A DNA stretch of 64,000 nucleotides. It comes from Amborella trichopoda. Lineage: Eukaryota > Streptophyta > Magnoliopsida > Amborellales > Amborellaceae. The position numbers and the translations under genes are program-made. Below are positions 34,652-44,261 of the stretch, piece after piece. The DNA lies in contig NW_006499603.1 of NCBI RefSeq assembly GCF_000471905.2, positions 2,646,783 through 2,710,782 on the forward strand. The letters run 5' to 3'. The notes below the pieces were generated by a model, which saw only the letters and a program-made list of their open reading frames with translations, had not been told where the DNA came from and searched no databases. Position 1 is the first letter of the stretch. Every line of letters begins with the position of its first letter.

Positions 34652-35545
34652 TGTCAACTGGCAAGACCTAGTGCCTATTGGTCTTCTCTATCTTCTTTTG
34701 TCAATTTGCAAGACCTAGCGCCGGTTGGTCTTCTCTACTTTTGTCAACTAGTGAGACCTAGTTCAAGTTGGTCTTCTCTATCTTCTTCTATCAAATGGTG
34801 AGACTTAGCATCGGTTGGTCTTCTCTATCTTCTTTTGTCAACTGACGAGAACTAGCGTCAGTTGGTCATCTCTGTCTTCTTCTGTCAACTGGCGAGACCT
34901 AGCGCCGATTGGTCTTCTCTATCTTCTTCTATCAGTCGACGACTCCTAGGGTCGGTTGGTCTTCTCTTTCTTCTTTTATCAGTTGACGAGTCCTAATGCT
35001 TGTTGGCATTCTCTCTCATCTTCTACCAGTTGACGAGATCTAACACCGGTTGATCTCCTCTCTCTTCTTCTATCAGTCGATGAGACCTAACACCGGTTGG
35101 TCTTCACTCTTTGCTTCTATCAGTCAGTGAGCCCTAGCGCCAGTTGGTCTTCTCTCTCTTCTTCTATCAGTCAGTGAAACTTAGAGCTAGTTGGTCTTCT
35201 TTTTCTTCTGCTATCAGTCGACGTGACTTGGCACCGGTTGGTCTTCTCTCTCTTCTTTTGCCAGTCGGCGAGACCTAATGCCGGTTCGTCCTCTCTTTCT
35301 TCTGCTATTAGTCAATTAGACTTGGTGCCAGTTGGTGTTCTCTCTCCTCTTCTGTCAGTCGGCACGATTGAGCGCCAACTAGTTGTCCCTCTTTTTTGTC
35401 AGTTGGTGAGACTTAGCGCTAGTTGGTTCTCTTCCTCTCTTCTCATCTGACACAGTTGACGAAGCCTAGCGCCGACTGCTTCTTCTCTCTCCCATCTCCT
35501 AAAACAGTCCGCAATGTCTAGTGCCAACTGCATCTCCTCGTCCTT
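34652..35545 (+). repeat. 47-bp minisatellite array in LTR (about 19 units)
   Basis: The unit reads approximately GTCAACTGGCGAGACCTAGC, then GCCGGTTGGTCTTCTCTATC and TTCTTCT. I count about 19 units, with spacing mostly 46-48 bases and occasional short units (43). The array lies just downstream of the CT-rich tract after the TATA box, so it would be transcribed. Equivalent arrays, inverted, lie at 37765-38360 and 48110-48815. LTRs at 1-630, 8895-11344 and 15713-17586 lack it. Open frames across it are fragments of the repeat. Confidence 0.88.
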
Positions 35546-36270
35546 CTTCTCCCTCCTCTCCTCCTTCTTCTCTCTCCGTTCATTTATTCCCTTCTTCTCT
35601 TTAACCATTTCTCTGCTACTCTTTCGTTCGACCAAGAGGGGTTGAGGTTAGCATCTCATGGCAGTCTTGTAGTTTAGCCGTAATATTATTACGCCAGGTT
35701 TTCTTGGCCCGCTTTACTGCCACGATAGACTGACCATCATTCTTAGCTAGTCAATATAGGTAATAATGTCTAGTAGCAATCCCGTGAGCCGGTCTCAGTT
35801 ACCGAGCCCGTTTCGCTTCCATGTTATGCCAATCATCCACTAGCCTAACCACTGCTCTAATCTTCTCACTTGGTCTAATTCTTCTCTCCCCGCTGTCTTT
35901 CTTTCTTCTTTTTGAATATGCATGCTTGCATATGCTCATCAAAGATGAAAAGGGTGAGGCCTAACCCACCTATCCCATAACCTTTGTCATTTATATGTGT
36001 GATTGCAGGAAAGCAGAAAATAAGAAGAATACGAGCCAACGGAGGCGATTCCTAACCGATTTCATTACTGGGGACTTTCTTCGTGATCTAAGAGGGTGCC
36101 CACGCTAGTTAGCCTAAGTAAATCCCGAACCCACCTTTAAATTCCTCTCTCACCTGTTGGTAACACTTGCCCACGTTTTTGAACGAGGCTCCCGAGAGAG
36201 TGATCTCACTAACGTGTTGAGTCTCTCCCGAAACCCGAGACGAGTGCCGCTCCATCCTCCAAGGATTCAT

Positions 36271-36735
36271 AGTAGCAGATTTTCTCATCGCTCACCTAGT
36301 CCCTTAAGAATCTCCCCTGTCAAGTGATCTTCCAGATGAAGAAGTTTTATGTACAGTATTAACTCAACCATGGGAAATGTACTTCGATGGAGCATTCCAG
36401 TCGGATAGAGGGGGTGCCGGAGTCGTGTTCCTGACTCCCAATGGTAGAATGATTCCTCTATCCTTCTCACTCACAGAGGCATTTTCTCATAATGAAGCTG
36501 AATATCAAGCCCTCATATTCGGATTGGAGATCACCCAAGAGCTAGACCTGGAGCAGCTAAACATCTTCGGTGACTCCGAGCTGGTCATCCGACAGCTTAA
36601 GGGGATTTATGATGTAATGAAGGATACTCGCAAGCCTTATCATGACACGGTAAAATCTTATATGGCCCAGTTCGATGATTTCTCCTTAAGTCATATTCTT
36701 AGAAGGTTAAACTCATAGGCTGATGCGTTTTCAAA
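36271..36735 (+). pseudogene. Second, archaeal-type RNase H, copy F (nearly intact domain)
   Basis: The frame 36377-36718 (113 residues) covers almost the whole domain: MYFDGAFQSDRGGAGVVFLT (catalytic Asp), PLSFSLTEAFSHNEAEYQAL (catalytic Glu), FGDSELVIRQLKGIYDVMKD (catalytic Asp), YHDTVKSYMAQFDDF and SHILRRLNS. It ends at TAG 36716-36718, where other copies have CAG. This is the best preserved copy of the domain in the window. Upstream, 36271-36376 holds the C-terminus of the Ty3-type RNase H (ADFLIAHLVP) after a junction to LTR sequence. Confidence 0.9.
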
Positions 36736-37246
36736 GCTTGGGGCCACCATTCAACTGTCCTCATCAGGGCCTACGCCTGTTTGGGTAATAGAATGGAAAC
36801 ATGTTGAATTGAGGACCGAAGTTGATGCAGATGTTGAGATAGAGGTCTTCCCAGAATGCCCATGTTATCCATTCGAAGCACTCCTTGCAGCCAAGGTAGT
36901 AATTAAGGCAGAGCAGGAAATGTTCCGAGGTAATGAATCCAAGGCTGAGAAGCGAGAGCTGAAATTATTTGACCCGATATGTGCAAAGGTTGAATGAGTG
37001 GAAGACTAGAGGGAGCCTATCGTGAGCTTCAGAAAGTATGGACGGCTGCCTGAGGATCGGGCGAAACGCAATAGTATATGACCGATGTCTACCAAGTGCA
37101 CCCTTCTTGATGAGGATGTTCTCTTTTGTCAATCATTTGATAGAATTCTCCTCATATGCGTTGCTGCACCAGAAGCAAATAAAGTTTTGGAAGAATTACA
37201 TTCAGATATCTGCGGGCGGCACCAATCCGACCCTAAGCATTGTGAA
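36736..37246 (+). pseudogene. pol: Spacer and integrase N-terminus, copy F (interrupted by element H)
   Basis: Acidic spacer RTEVDADVEIEVFPECPCYP (36809-36997), then MSTKCTLLDEDVLFCQSFD and EELHSDICGRHQSDPKHCEW, the first half of the integrase zinc site. At 37246 the sequence switches to the terminus of an inverted LTR. The missing continuation (zinc site second half and core) resumes at 50318, in register with the other copies. Element H is therefore inserted in this integrase. Confidence 0.85.
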
Positions 37247-37764
37247 TGGTTAGGTTCCTCGATCTCGCCGTCTTGATCCCTAGAGGATCGACCAGCACGC
37301 GTCTCGGGTTTCGAGGGAGACACGGGAAGTTTGTGAGATCCCTACCTCGGAAGCCTCATTCAAAAATGAGAGCAGGTGTTACCAACCAGTGAGAGAGGAA
37401 TTTAAATGTTGGTTTGGGACTTACTCGAGCTGACTCGCGTGGGCGCCCTCTTAGATCACGAAGAAAGCCCCCCAATAATGAAACTGGTTCAGAATCTCTT
37501 CCATTGGCTTGTATTCTTCTTACTTTCTTCTTTCCTACAATCACACACGTATATGTAAAAAGTTATATTACAGGTGGGTCAGGCCTCACCCTTTTCCTCT
37601 TTGAAGATCATACACAAGAATGTGCATTCAAAAAAAAAGAAAGAAAGATGGGGGGAAGAGAAGAATTCGACCAAGCGAGAAGATTAGAGCAATGACTAGG
37701 CTGTGGTAACGAAACGAGCTCGGTAACTGAGACAGCCTCACAAGATTGCTACTAGAGGAGAGAA

Positions 37765-38360
37765 GAAGAGAACCAACTGGTGCTAAGTCTCGCCAACTGA
37801 CAGGAGAAGAGAAGACCAGCTAATGCTAGGTCTCGCCAACTAATAGAAGAGGAAAGAGAAGACCAACCGACACTGAGTCTCGCCCATTGATAATATAAGA
37901 AAGAGAACACCAACCAACGCTAGACCACATCGACTGATAGAAGCAGAGAGAAGACCAATCGGTGCTAGGTCTCGTCGATTGGTAGAAGAAGAGAGAGAAG
38001 ACCAATCGGTGCTAGATCTCACCGACTGATAAAAGAAGAGAGAGAGGAGGCCAACCAGTGCTAGGCCTCGCCAGTTGACAGAAGATGATAAAGAAGACCA
38101 ACCGGTGCGAGGTCTCACCGACCGATAGAAGAAGATAAGGAGGGCCAACCGGCACTAGGTTTTGCTAGTTTATAGAAGGAGATAGACAGAATGAACCGGC
38201 GTTAAGTCTCGCCAGTTGACAAAAGAAGATAGAGAAGATCAACCAGCGCTAGGTCTTGCCAATTGATGGAAGAAGATAGAGAAGACTAACCGATACTCGG
38301 TCTTGTCAGTTGATAGAAGAAGATAAAGAGGGCTAACTGGTGGTATGTCTCTCCAGTTGG
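37765..38360 (-). repeat. 47-bp minisatellite array in LTR (about 13 units)
   Basis: Units of the form GACCAACCGGTGCTAGGTCT, then CGCCAGTTGATAGAAGAAGA, are the inverse of the array at 34652-35545. I count about 13 units. The 5' LTR of the same element has about 15, so copy number has changed since insertion, or one LTR was converted. Confidence 0.85.
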
Positions 38361-38364
38361 CAGA

Positions 38365-38403
<39 letters not shown>

Positions 38404-38593
38404 TAACAGATAGAGGAGAGAGAGAGAAGAGAAGAGAGAGAAAGTTGCATGCTCAAAGGGTACCAACCCTTTTATCCTCTCTCCTCTCTCTCTCTTCAAG
38501 ACATAATCACAAGCTCAAGCAAGGAATCGAAATTTTATTTAATCTTCCCAAAATCAACTGAAGGATGAGGGGTGTGTTTACAATGAGGCAATG

Positions 38594-38606
38594 CCTGTTT
38601 ATACAG
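38594..38606 (-). promoter_or_regulatory. LTR TATA box (element H, 3' LTR)
   Basis: On the minus strand the text reads CTGTATAAACAGG, preceded by the conserved TTTTTTGGGCACAAT box. Its position relative to the GA/CT tract is the same as in the other LTRs. Confidence 0.55.
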
Positions 38607-40219
38607 AATTGTGCCCAAAAAAGGGTGGATTGATCAAAATTAAACCTAATTGGTGAAAATTAATCTTTAATTGAATTAAAAGAAATTCTAAAAATTGGTG
38701 CAAAAGGACTATTTTGCCCCTGCCTAACAATGTGTGGAATTTCAAAATCATCCCTGTTACTGCCTGAGATCTTACATGGTCCTCCATGGCTGACGCAAGG
38801 GTGTTTTGATGCCTGTTTAATCAAAAGATTATTGTTTTCTTGTGGGTCTTAGCATGGTAACCGTTTTGAAACCAACTTCAAGTCATGAATCATGTTTTTG
38901 AGCCATGATCACGAGACTTGAAATTTGGTTGAATCTTGGAAACTACGGATCAATAATGTTGTCATTCCATAATGTTTTTATGTGATTTCTTCATCGTAGT
39001 GCACTGAGCATGCCGTCACGATTGCGTGGCAATAAATGTAACGCGATTTGGAGCCCAAACGAAGATTTTGCAACTTTTGAGTTTTTGCCAGAAATTGGAA
39101 TCTAGCGGTCGGAATTTCAGTCACTTTGTCGGCTTCGTGCGTGAAATTTGACCGTTCATCATGTACATGGTTTGGACCAAAGATAGCCCTGGACTTATAC
39201 ACACAATGGAATGGGTTTCATGTTGATTCGTTGTGCGAGCATCGTGATTTGGTCTATCGAGCGAGGTGTGTCGCTGCTGAATTTTCTTCAACTTCTTGAC
39301 GGATCAGCAACTTCTCTCTAGCTTTTCTCCCTACTCAAAAATTTTCTTGAGGTGTGCCACAGGTTGAATTGTTCGTCTTGATGAGACAAATACACTGACC
39401 AAATTTGGGAGCGATCTGACTTGGAACGGGTGAGTTACAGGTCCCGAAAGTGACTGCCCATGGCTGTAAAAGCAACCACCTTTAGTGGTGTTTTGATATA
39501 GTGAGGCCAGACTGGAATAGTGTGCAGCCCCTCTTATTTTAATGTGTTGCTCATATCTTTGTTCTGGAGTGTTCGATTAAGCAAAGCCTGGCCCATAGGG
39601 ATTTTTGACATGTCGAAATGTGACGAAACTTGGCTAGGGGTCTTTTGGAGTGCTGATGATGATCTTAACCAATTCTAGTGCCATTCTGATACTGTTATGA
39701 ATTTTCACTGTTTTGTAGGCTTTATTGACCTACTTTCTGCCAGCGACCAAGGTGATGAAAAATACGTTCAAATGGCTTGCCCCGCCGAATGTTGTGCTTC
39801 AAGAGAAGTAAGAAGGAAAATCATTCAAAAAGTTTCCTTCGGCTTTTACTTTTCTCCTTCTTAGCCACAGGACCACGTGAACACCGAGGAGATTCACATA
39901 ATGGTGTAAATAAGCTACTCAAACGTAAGGATGCATTGTTTGCGGGTCCGTCTGTGGAGACTTTAGGGGGAGAAGAGACTCTTTTAGGGATCATGTTGAA
40001 GTCCTCACCCTCATCCTAACTGTTTTCGATTCTGAATCTAAGGATTTTGTACGTACCTCTTCAGTCAGAATCAAGCCCATCTGGCAATTGAGTGCCATGT
40101 TGAAGGGCATTGTTCCCATTTGGTCTGGGTTTGCTTGCATCCTCTAGTGTTAAGACACGTTTCAACAATGAATGGCGTGTTGAAGGGCCTTGCGTCGGTG
40201 CCATCTGCTTTACAAATTA

Positions 40220-40465
40220 GTCAATCTTTAGAGAGTAGGGTACCTTAGTTTGTCGAGGTGACCAGCTCTGGGTACAACCACCCCTACCCAATGTTGTGCA
40301 GCTTGGACAATCACCCCGATTGTCGGTCAAAAGTCTGACTAACCCGTTCTTCCCTGGCAAGTAGGGTACCTCAGTTTGTCGAGGTGACTAACTCTGGGTA
40401 CAACCACCCCTACCCACTACTATGTAGCTAAGACAATCACCCCGATTGTCGGTCCAAGGTCATAG
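40220..40465 (-). repeat. About 140-bp tandem duplication with internal hairpin
   Basis: Two units begin with GTAGGGTACCTYAGTTTGTC at about 40236 and 40371. Each contains CTGGGTACAACCACCCCTACCC and ends with GACAATCACCCCGATTGTCGGTC, in which GACAATC and GATTGTC form a stem with a five-base loop. A diverged single copy occurs in copy D at 26540-26595 in the opposite orientation. Confidence 0.7.
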
Positions 40466-41069
40466 ATGACTTAACTTCCTTAGGGCATCTTCAACATTTT
40501 TGAAAGTATGTTGACGACTTTGTAAGAATGATGCTCTTTGTCATGAGACTTGTCTTGTCGTCTTGGTGAGTCTTCTATCTTTCAAGTCCCTTTTGCAACT
40601 AGACTCAGACTATCGGAATCTTTTCCTTGAAGCTCATATTTTTTTATCCTTGATTTTATGCCACCATGGATTTTCTTCCTTTGAGTGAGGGTTGAAGCTT
40701 CCTATTGAGATGAGTGTTGGATCAACCTGTTTATGGTTCAAGCGTCCTTTGTGGATTTTTTCTTGAACTTTGGGAAGCGGTGCCGTATAAACGGTTTTCA
40801 CCGACTTCTTTTTATTTTGGATCTCTTTTACCCTTCACCTTTCGACCATGTCCACCCTTTTTGTCCATTTTTACTTACGATGCCCTTTCGGGTTTTCAAC
40901 GAGCTCGATTTTGTTTTATTCACGGACCTCTTTTACTCATGGTTTGGTGACCATGCTCGTTCATCATTTTTACTCATAGCATTCCCTTATTCAGGTACAC
41001 ACCATGCCCGTTATTCCTTCTTTTTTTTTGTGAGGGCATGTTTAAGGTCATGCCTCCGGGACCTATGTG

Positions 41070-42560
41070 AAATAGTTTAATGTCATGCGGCCTGGATGTG
41101 CACTATGGTTGAAAGTCATACAGTTGAACCGTAATGGTGATGGATGGCAGTCTATGAAGGCCATGGAGTGAGTATGGTGGTGGTTTTGCTCACTTGGGGA
41201 GATGGCTCAAGGCTACCTATGAGAGATGGACGATGTATGAAATGTGAGTGGATGATGGTGACCCACTAACTTACAACGAGTATGTATGGTGGAATGGTTT
41301 GCCGTTTTTTAACATGGGTGAGACTCACTGGGGAATGATGTAGGATGTTGAAAGGAATGAACTCACTGGGGAGGCAATGAAAGTGGTGTGTTCACACTAA
41401 CAGGTAGGTTAGAGAAGGCATGCGTGAAAGTGCACGAAAAGGCGTGTCCGAGTATGTGGGGGCAAGTTATGGTCATTCCTCCAGGATCTGTGCAAAGAAG
41501 TTTATTATCATGCCAGTAGGGCATGTACTATGATTTACGGTCATACAGCTGGATCATGGTTATGCAATTTCAAGTTATATAACAAGGACCATGCATTTTA
41601 AGATCGTGCAACAAGACCTCCGCTATAATTTAAGGTCTTATAGTTCGGACCATGGTGTTGAGCCTTTATCATCATGCGGTTACGACATATACTATTATTC
41701 AAGGTCATACAACTGGATCGTGGTTATGCAGTTTAAAGTCATACAACTAGGACCATGCAGTTTAAGGTCCTGAAACTTGACCTCTGTTACCGTTTAAGGT
41801 CATATAGTTCGGACCATGGTGCTGAGCCTTTTATCATCATGTGGCAAGGACGTGTACTATGGTTTAAGGTCATATAGTTCGGACCATGGTTCTGAGACTT
41901 TTATCATCATGTGGCTAGGACGTGTACTATGGTTTAAGGTCATACAGCTGGATCATGATTATGCAGTTTAAATTCATACAACTAGGACCATGCAGTTTAA
42001 GGTCATGTGACTAAACCTCCACAATAGTTTAAGGTCATATAGTTTGGACCATGGTGCTGAGCAATTTAGGGTCATGCAGTAGGGACCGAGGCTGAGCAAT
42101 TTAAGGTCATGCAGTATGGATCGAGGCTGAGCAGTTTAGGCTCATGCAGTATGGACCGAGGCTGAGCAGTTTAGGGTCATACAGTATGGACCGAGGCTGA
42201 GCAGTTTAGGGTCATGCAGTTTGGACTGCAGCTACAGTTTAAGGTCATATAGTTTAGACCAAGGTTGAGTAGTTTAGGGTCATGTAGTATGGACTGAGGC
42301 TAAGCAGTTTAGGGTCATGCAGTATGGATCGAGGCTGAGCAGTTTAGGGTCACGCAGTATGGATCGAGGCCGAGTAGTTTAGGGTCATGCAGTATGGACT
42401 GAGGCTGATTAGTTTAGGGTCATGCAGTATAGACCGAGGAGGAGCAGTTTAGGGTCATGAAGTTTGAACTATGGCTGAGCAGCTTAAGGTCATGCAGTAT
42501 GAACCGCAGCTACAATTTAAGGTCATATAGTTTGGACCATGGAGTTTAGGGTCGTGCATC
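41070..42560 (-). repeat. Satellite-like block with regular 35-bp array (TTTAGGG-containing)
   Basis: From 41070 to 42040 the block is irregular, with phrases such as TTTAAGGTCATATAGTTYGGACC every 30-60 bases. From about 42050 to 42500 it becomes a regular array with unit GCAGTTTAGGGTCATGCAGT, then ATGGACCGAGGCTGA. The spacing is 35 bases where checked (42131 to 42166), with about 13 units, two of them replaced by the older phrase. The same phrases are unamplified in copies A, D and G. This is therefore local amplification of a 3'UTR module inside one element. Confidence 0.85.
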
Positions 42561-43620
42561 TAGACCATTGTGTAGGCTGCCATGTAGCTGGAGCTTCATA
42601 AGGAATAGGACAATGGATGGTAATTCGACTCCCTCGGGATAATTGCTATGACTATTCACAAACAGAGGGCTCAGATGGAAATGGTGGCCTGATGAAGGAT
42701 GACCAGTAGAAGTGGACCTCACTGTGGTTTTAAAGGGGGTAAGCGTACTCTTTGAGTAAAATATGAGTCTCTATAACAGGTAACCCAACTCCTTGGGGGT
42801 AAGCTAGCTTAGTGTGAAGTTGACCCACTAGGGATTGGGGAAGTAAGAGTAACCCTAGCTTCACTGGGAAGGATGGGCCACAACATGAGTGCGACTCCTA
42901 CTGGGGGAAGAGGGACAGGTCTTGACTCCATTGTAGAAGTAACAGTTTAGGTGCAACGGCCTGGGTGCAAGTCCACTTGGGATGACATATCCTTGCTTGG
43001 GTACAACTCCACTAGGGATAGTGGTATGGCATACATGCTTGAAATACAGCCGGCGCAATATGTAGCGCTGATGGTTTATTGCGAATATTCAACCGGCACT
43101 GAGTTCTCACAACACAACCGGCATTGTTCAACAGGCATTGTGAATGACCCATGGTATTATTTGAAGGCAACTAGTGCTGAGTTAACCGGCATTGGAATCG
43201 TTTTGGAGACATACTCGACACTAAGTCAATCAGTGCTGGGGTTGTATTTGGAAACCCGCCCTTCCCTAAGTCAATCGGCACTAGGGTTGTTTGGAAATTC
43301 ACCTGGTGCTGCATCAACCGGCGCTAGGGTTGTCTTGAAGTTTATACTCGGCGCTAAGTCAATCGGCTCTAGGGATGAGAGTTACCTCGGGCCTCGGGTC
43401 GAGGCCTGACCCGGCTCGTCGTTGCTTGGCTCCCGTTGGACACAACTGAAATTTCGATTTTATGAAGGGCTTTTGAGGGTAGTGTAGTCTCTATACGGGG
43501 TAAAACTCTATTTTCCTTTATTTTTTCACCAAGGGAAAAAAAACTTAATTGCAAGTTTTCTTTCACCGTAAGGGGAGAGCACTCGGTTAAAGTTTCTAGC
43601 AAGCAGTGGAACTTCAACAA

Positions 43621-44261
43621 CAGTCTCTGTAGGGGGTCGTTTATGTCTTTCCCTTGTTTAGACCATTGGGGAGTGCTTTTAATGTCGTCACCCTCATTGG
43701 ACGTTTGCTGATTGGAAGATGACATGGGGATGTCTTCTTGACAGGATGTAGAAGGAAAAAGGATCGTGCCGTGTATGACGTCCAGCAAAGTTCGCAATGG
43801 AGGAAAGGGCCTGAGAAATTTCTGCTCAACTGTGGGTTGAGCGATCTTGTTTCTTCAGCGAGCAGCCCTTGGTGCCCGTTTCTTTCTGGTTTTCTGAAGT
43901 GATGTCTGATTCATCTCGCTGGGGTGGCAATCCGCTTCTCATCTTAAGGACTTGAGTCGGCTTCAGCCATGGTAGATCATCCATGACTAGGAAGTTGAGG
44001 GTTCTGTAGAGTCTGGGTAATTGACCGGAAGGTCCTGCCTTGGGAGATCTTCTTTCCCTGATGAGGAAGTGATTTGGGATCACTTACAGGGAGGTTGTAA
44101 AATTCTTGACACTCTCATATATTTTCTGCGAATATATCAAGGGAAGTTGTGCATTTTGACAAATAATGACCTCTTATATGATGGAATGGGCACCAATGAT
44201 CTTCAGTCCCCTTAGAAAGGCGGCGGTGTTGCCTTGCTTGCGTTAGTGTGATTATGCCTTT
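43621..44261 (-). pseudogene. gag-pol linker, element H
   Basis: Minus strand between gag and the deletion junction. Frame 43826-44083 encodes GQLPRLYRTLNFLVMDDLPW and PPQRDESDITSENQKETG. A second frame, 43369-43797, begins in the linker (SCQEDIPMSSSNQQ) and runs across the junction into 3'UTR sequence, so its C-terminal half is not a natural protein. The LYRTLNFLVMDDLP stretch could be a remnant of the C-terminal part of the protease, but no D-[ST]-G motif is visible, so I leave it unassigned. Confidence 0.5.

Larger units (their letters stand above)
33151..36270 (+). mobile_element. LTR between copies E and F
   Basis: U3 starts near 33151 (GAAGCAGGTCAATAAAGCCC, matching 39710-39735 inverted). 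It includes ATGGCCTCTAACGCCCTGAAAC (33323-33344), TATA at 34419-34427, a CT-rich block (34520-34640), the 47-bp array (34652-35545), an internal TTAGCTAGTCAATATAGG region (35740), and the U5 box GTGATCTAAGAGGGTGCCC (36082-36100). It ends near 36270, about 25 bases short of the expected terminus, where RNase H sequence of copy F starts. No PBS or leader follows. Confidence 0.8.
37247..39770 (-). mobile_element. 3' LTR of element H (about 2.5 kb)
   Basis: Terminus TGGTTAGGTTCCTCGATCTC at 37247. It then contains the U5 box (GAAAGCCCCCCAATAATGAAAC near 37460), the 47-bp array (37765-38360), a GA-rich run (38365-38445), TATA at 38594-38606 (inverted), and the U3 boxes around 39040-39130, 39360-39410 and 39590-39740. 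It ends at TACGTTCA, 39770. The size follows from comparison with the 5' LTR at 47345-50317. Confidence 0.78.
39771..43620 (-). mobile_element. 3' untranslated region of element H
   Basis: Lies between the 3' LTR and the deletion junction. Read on the minus strand it holds, in order, the CGGTGAAAGAAAACTTGC region (43540), a GCGCCGGTTG minisatellite (43025-43370), CCCACTGGAGT-like motifs (42700-43020), the TGACCTTAAACTGCA block with a regular 35-bp array (41070-42560), the GCATGGTG block (40960-41040), a 140-bp duplication (40220-40465), and a segment ending in CGGCGGGGCAAGCC just before the LTR start at 39770. The last purine-rich stretch may be the polypurine tract. No frame here is conserved in other copies. 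Confidence 0.7.

Noticed and set aside
34652-35545. CRISPR-like array
   Set aside because: The units are directly adjacent with no unique spacers, the sequence is plant retroelement DNA, and the array is part of an LTR.
40714-41080. Overlapping frames of 78 and 115 residues, Phe-rich
   Set aside because: They lie in 3'UTR sequence whose counterparts in copies A, D and G are not open, so no coding support.
42050-42500. Interstitial telomere repeat, because of recurrent TTTAGGG
   Set aside because: The heptamer occurs once per 35-bp unit, never in tandem, and evolves from the phrase TTTAAGGTC present in other copies.
42951-43409. 152-residue + strand frame antisense to element H, possibly like the antisense gene in Grande elements
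   Set aside because: Its second half is a translated GCGCCGGTTG minisatellite, and no other copy keeps a corresponding frame.
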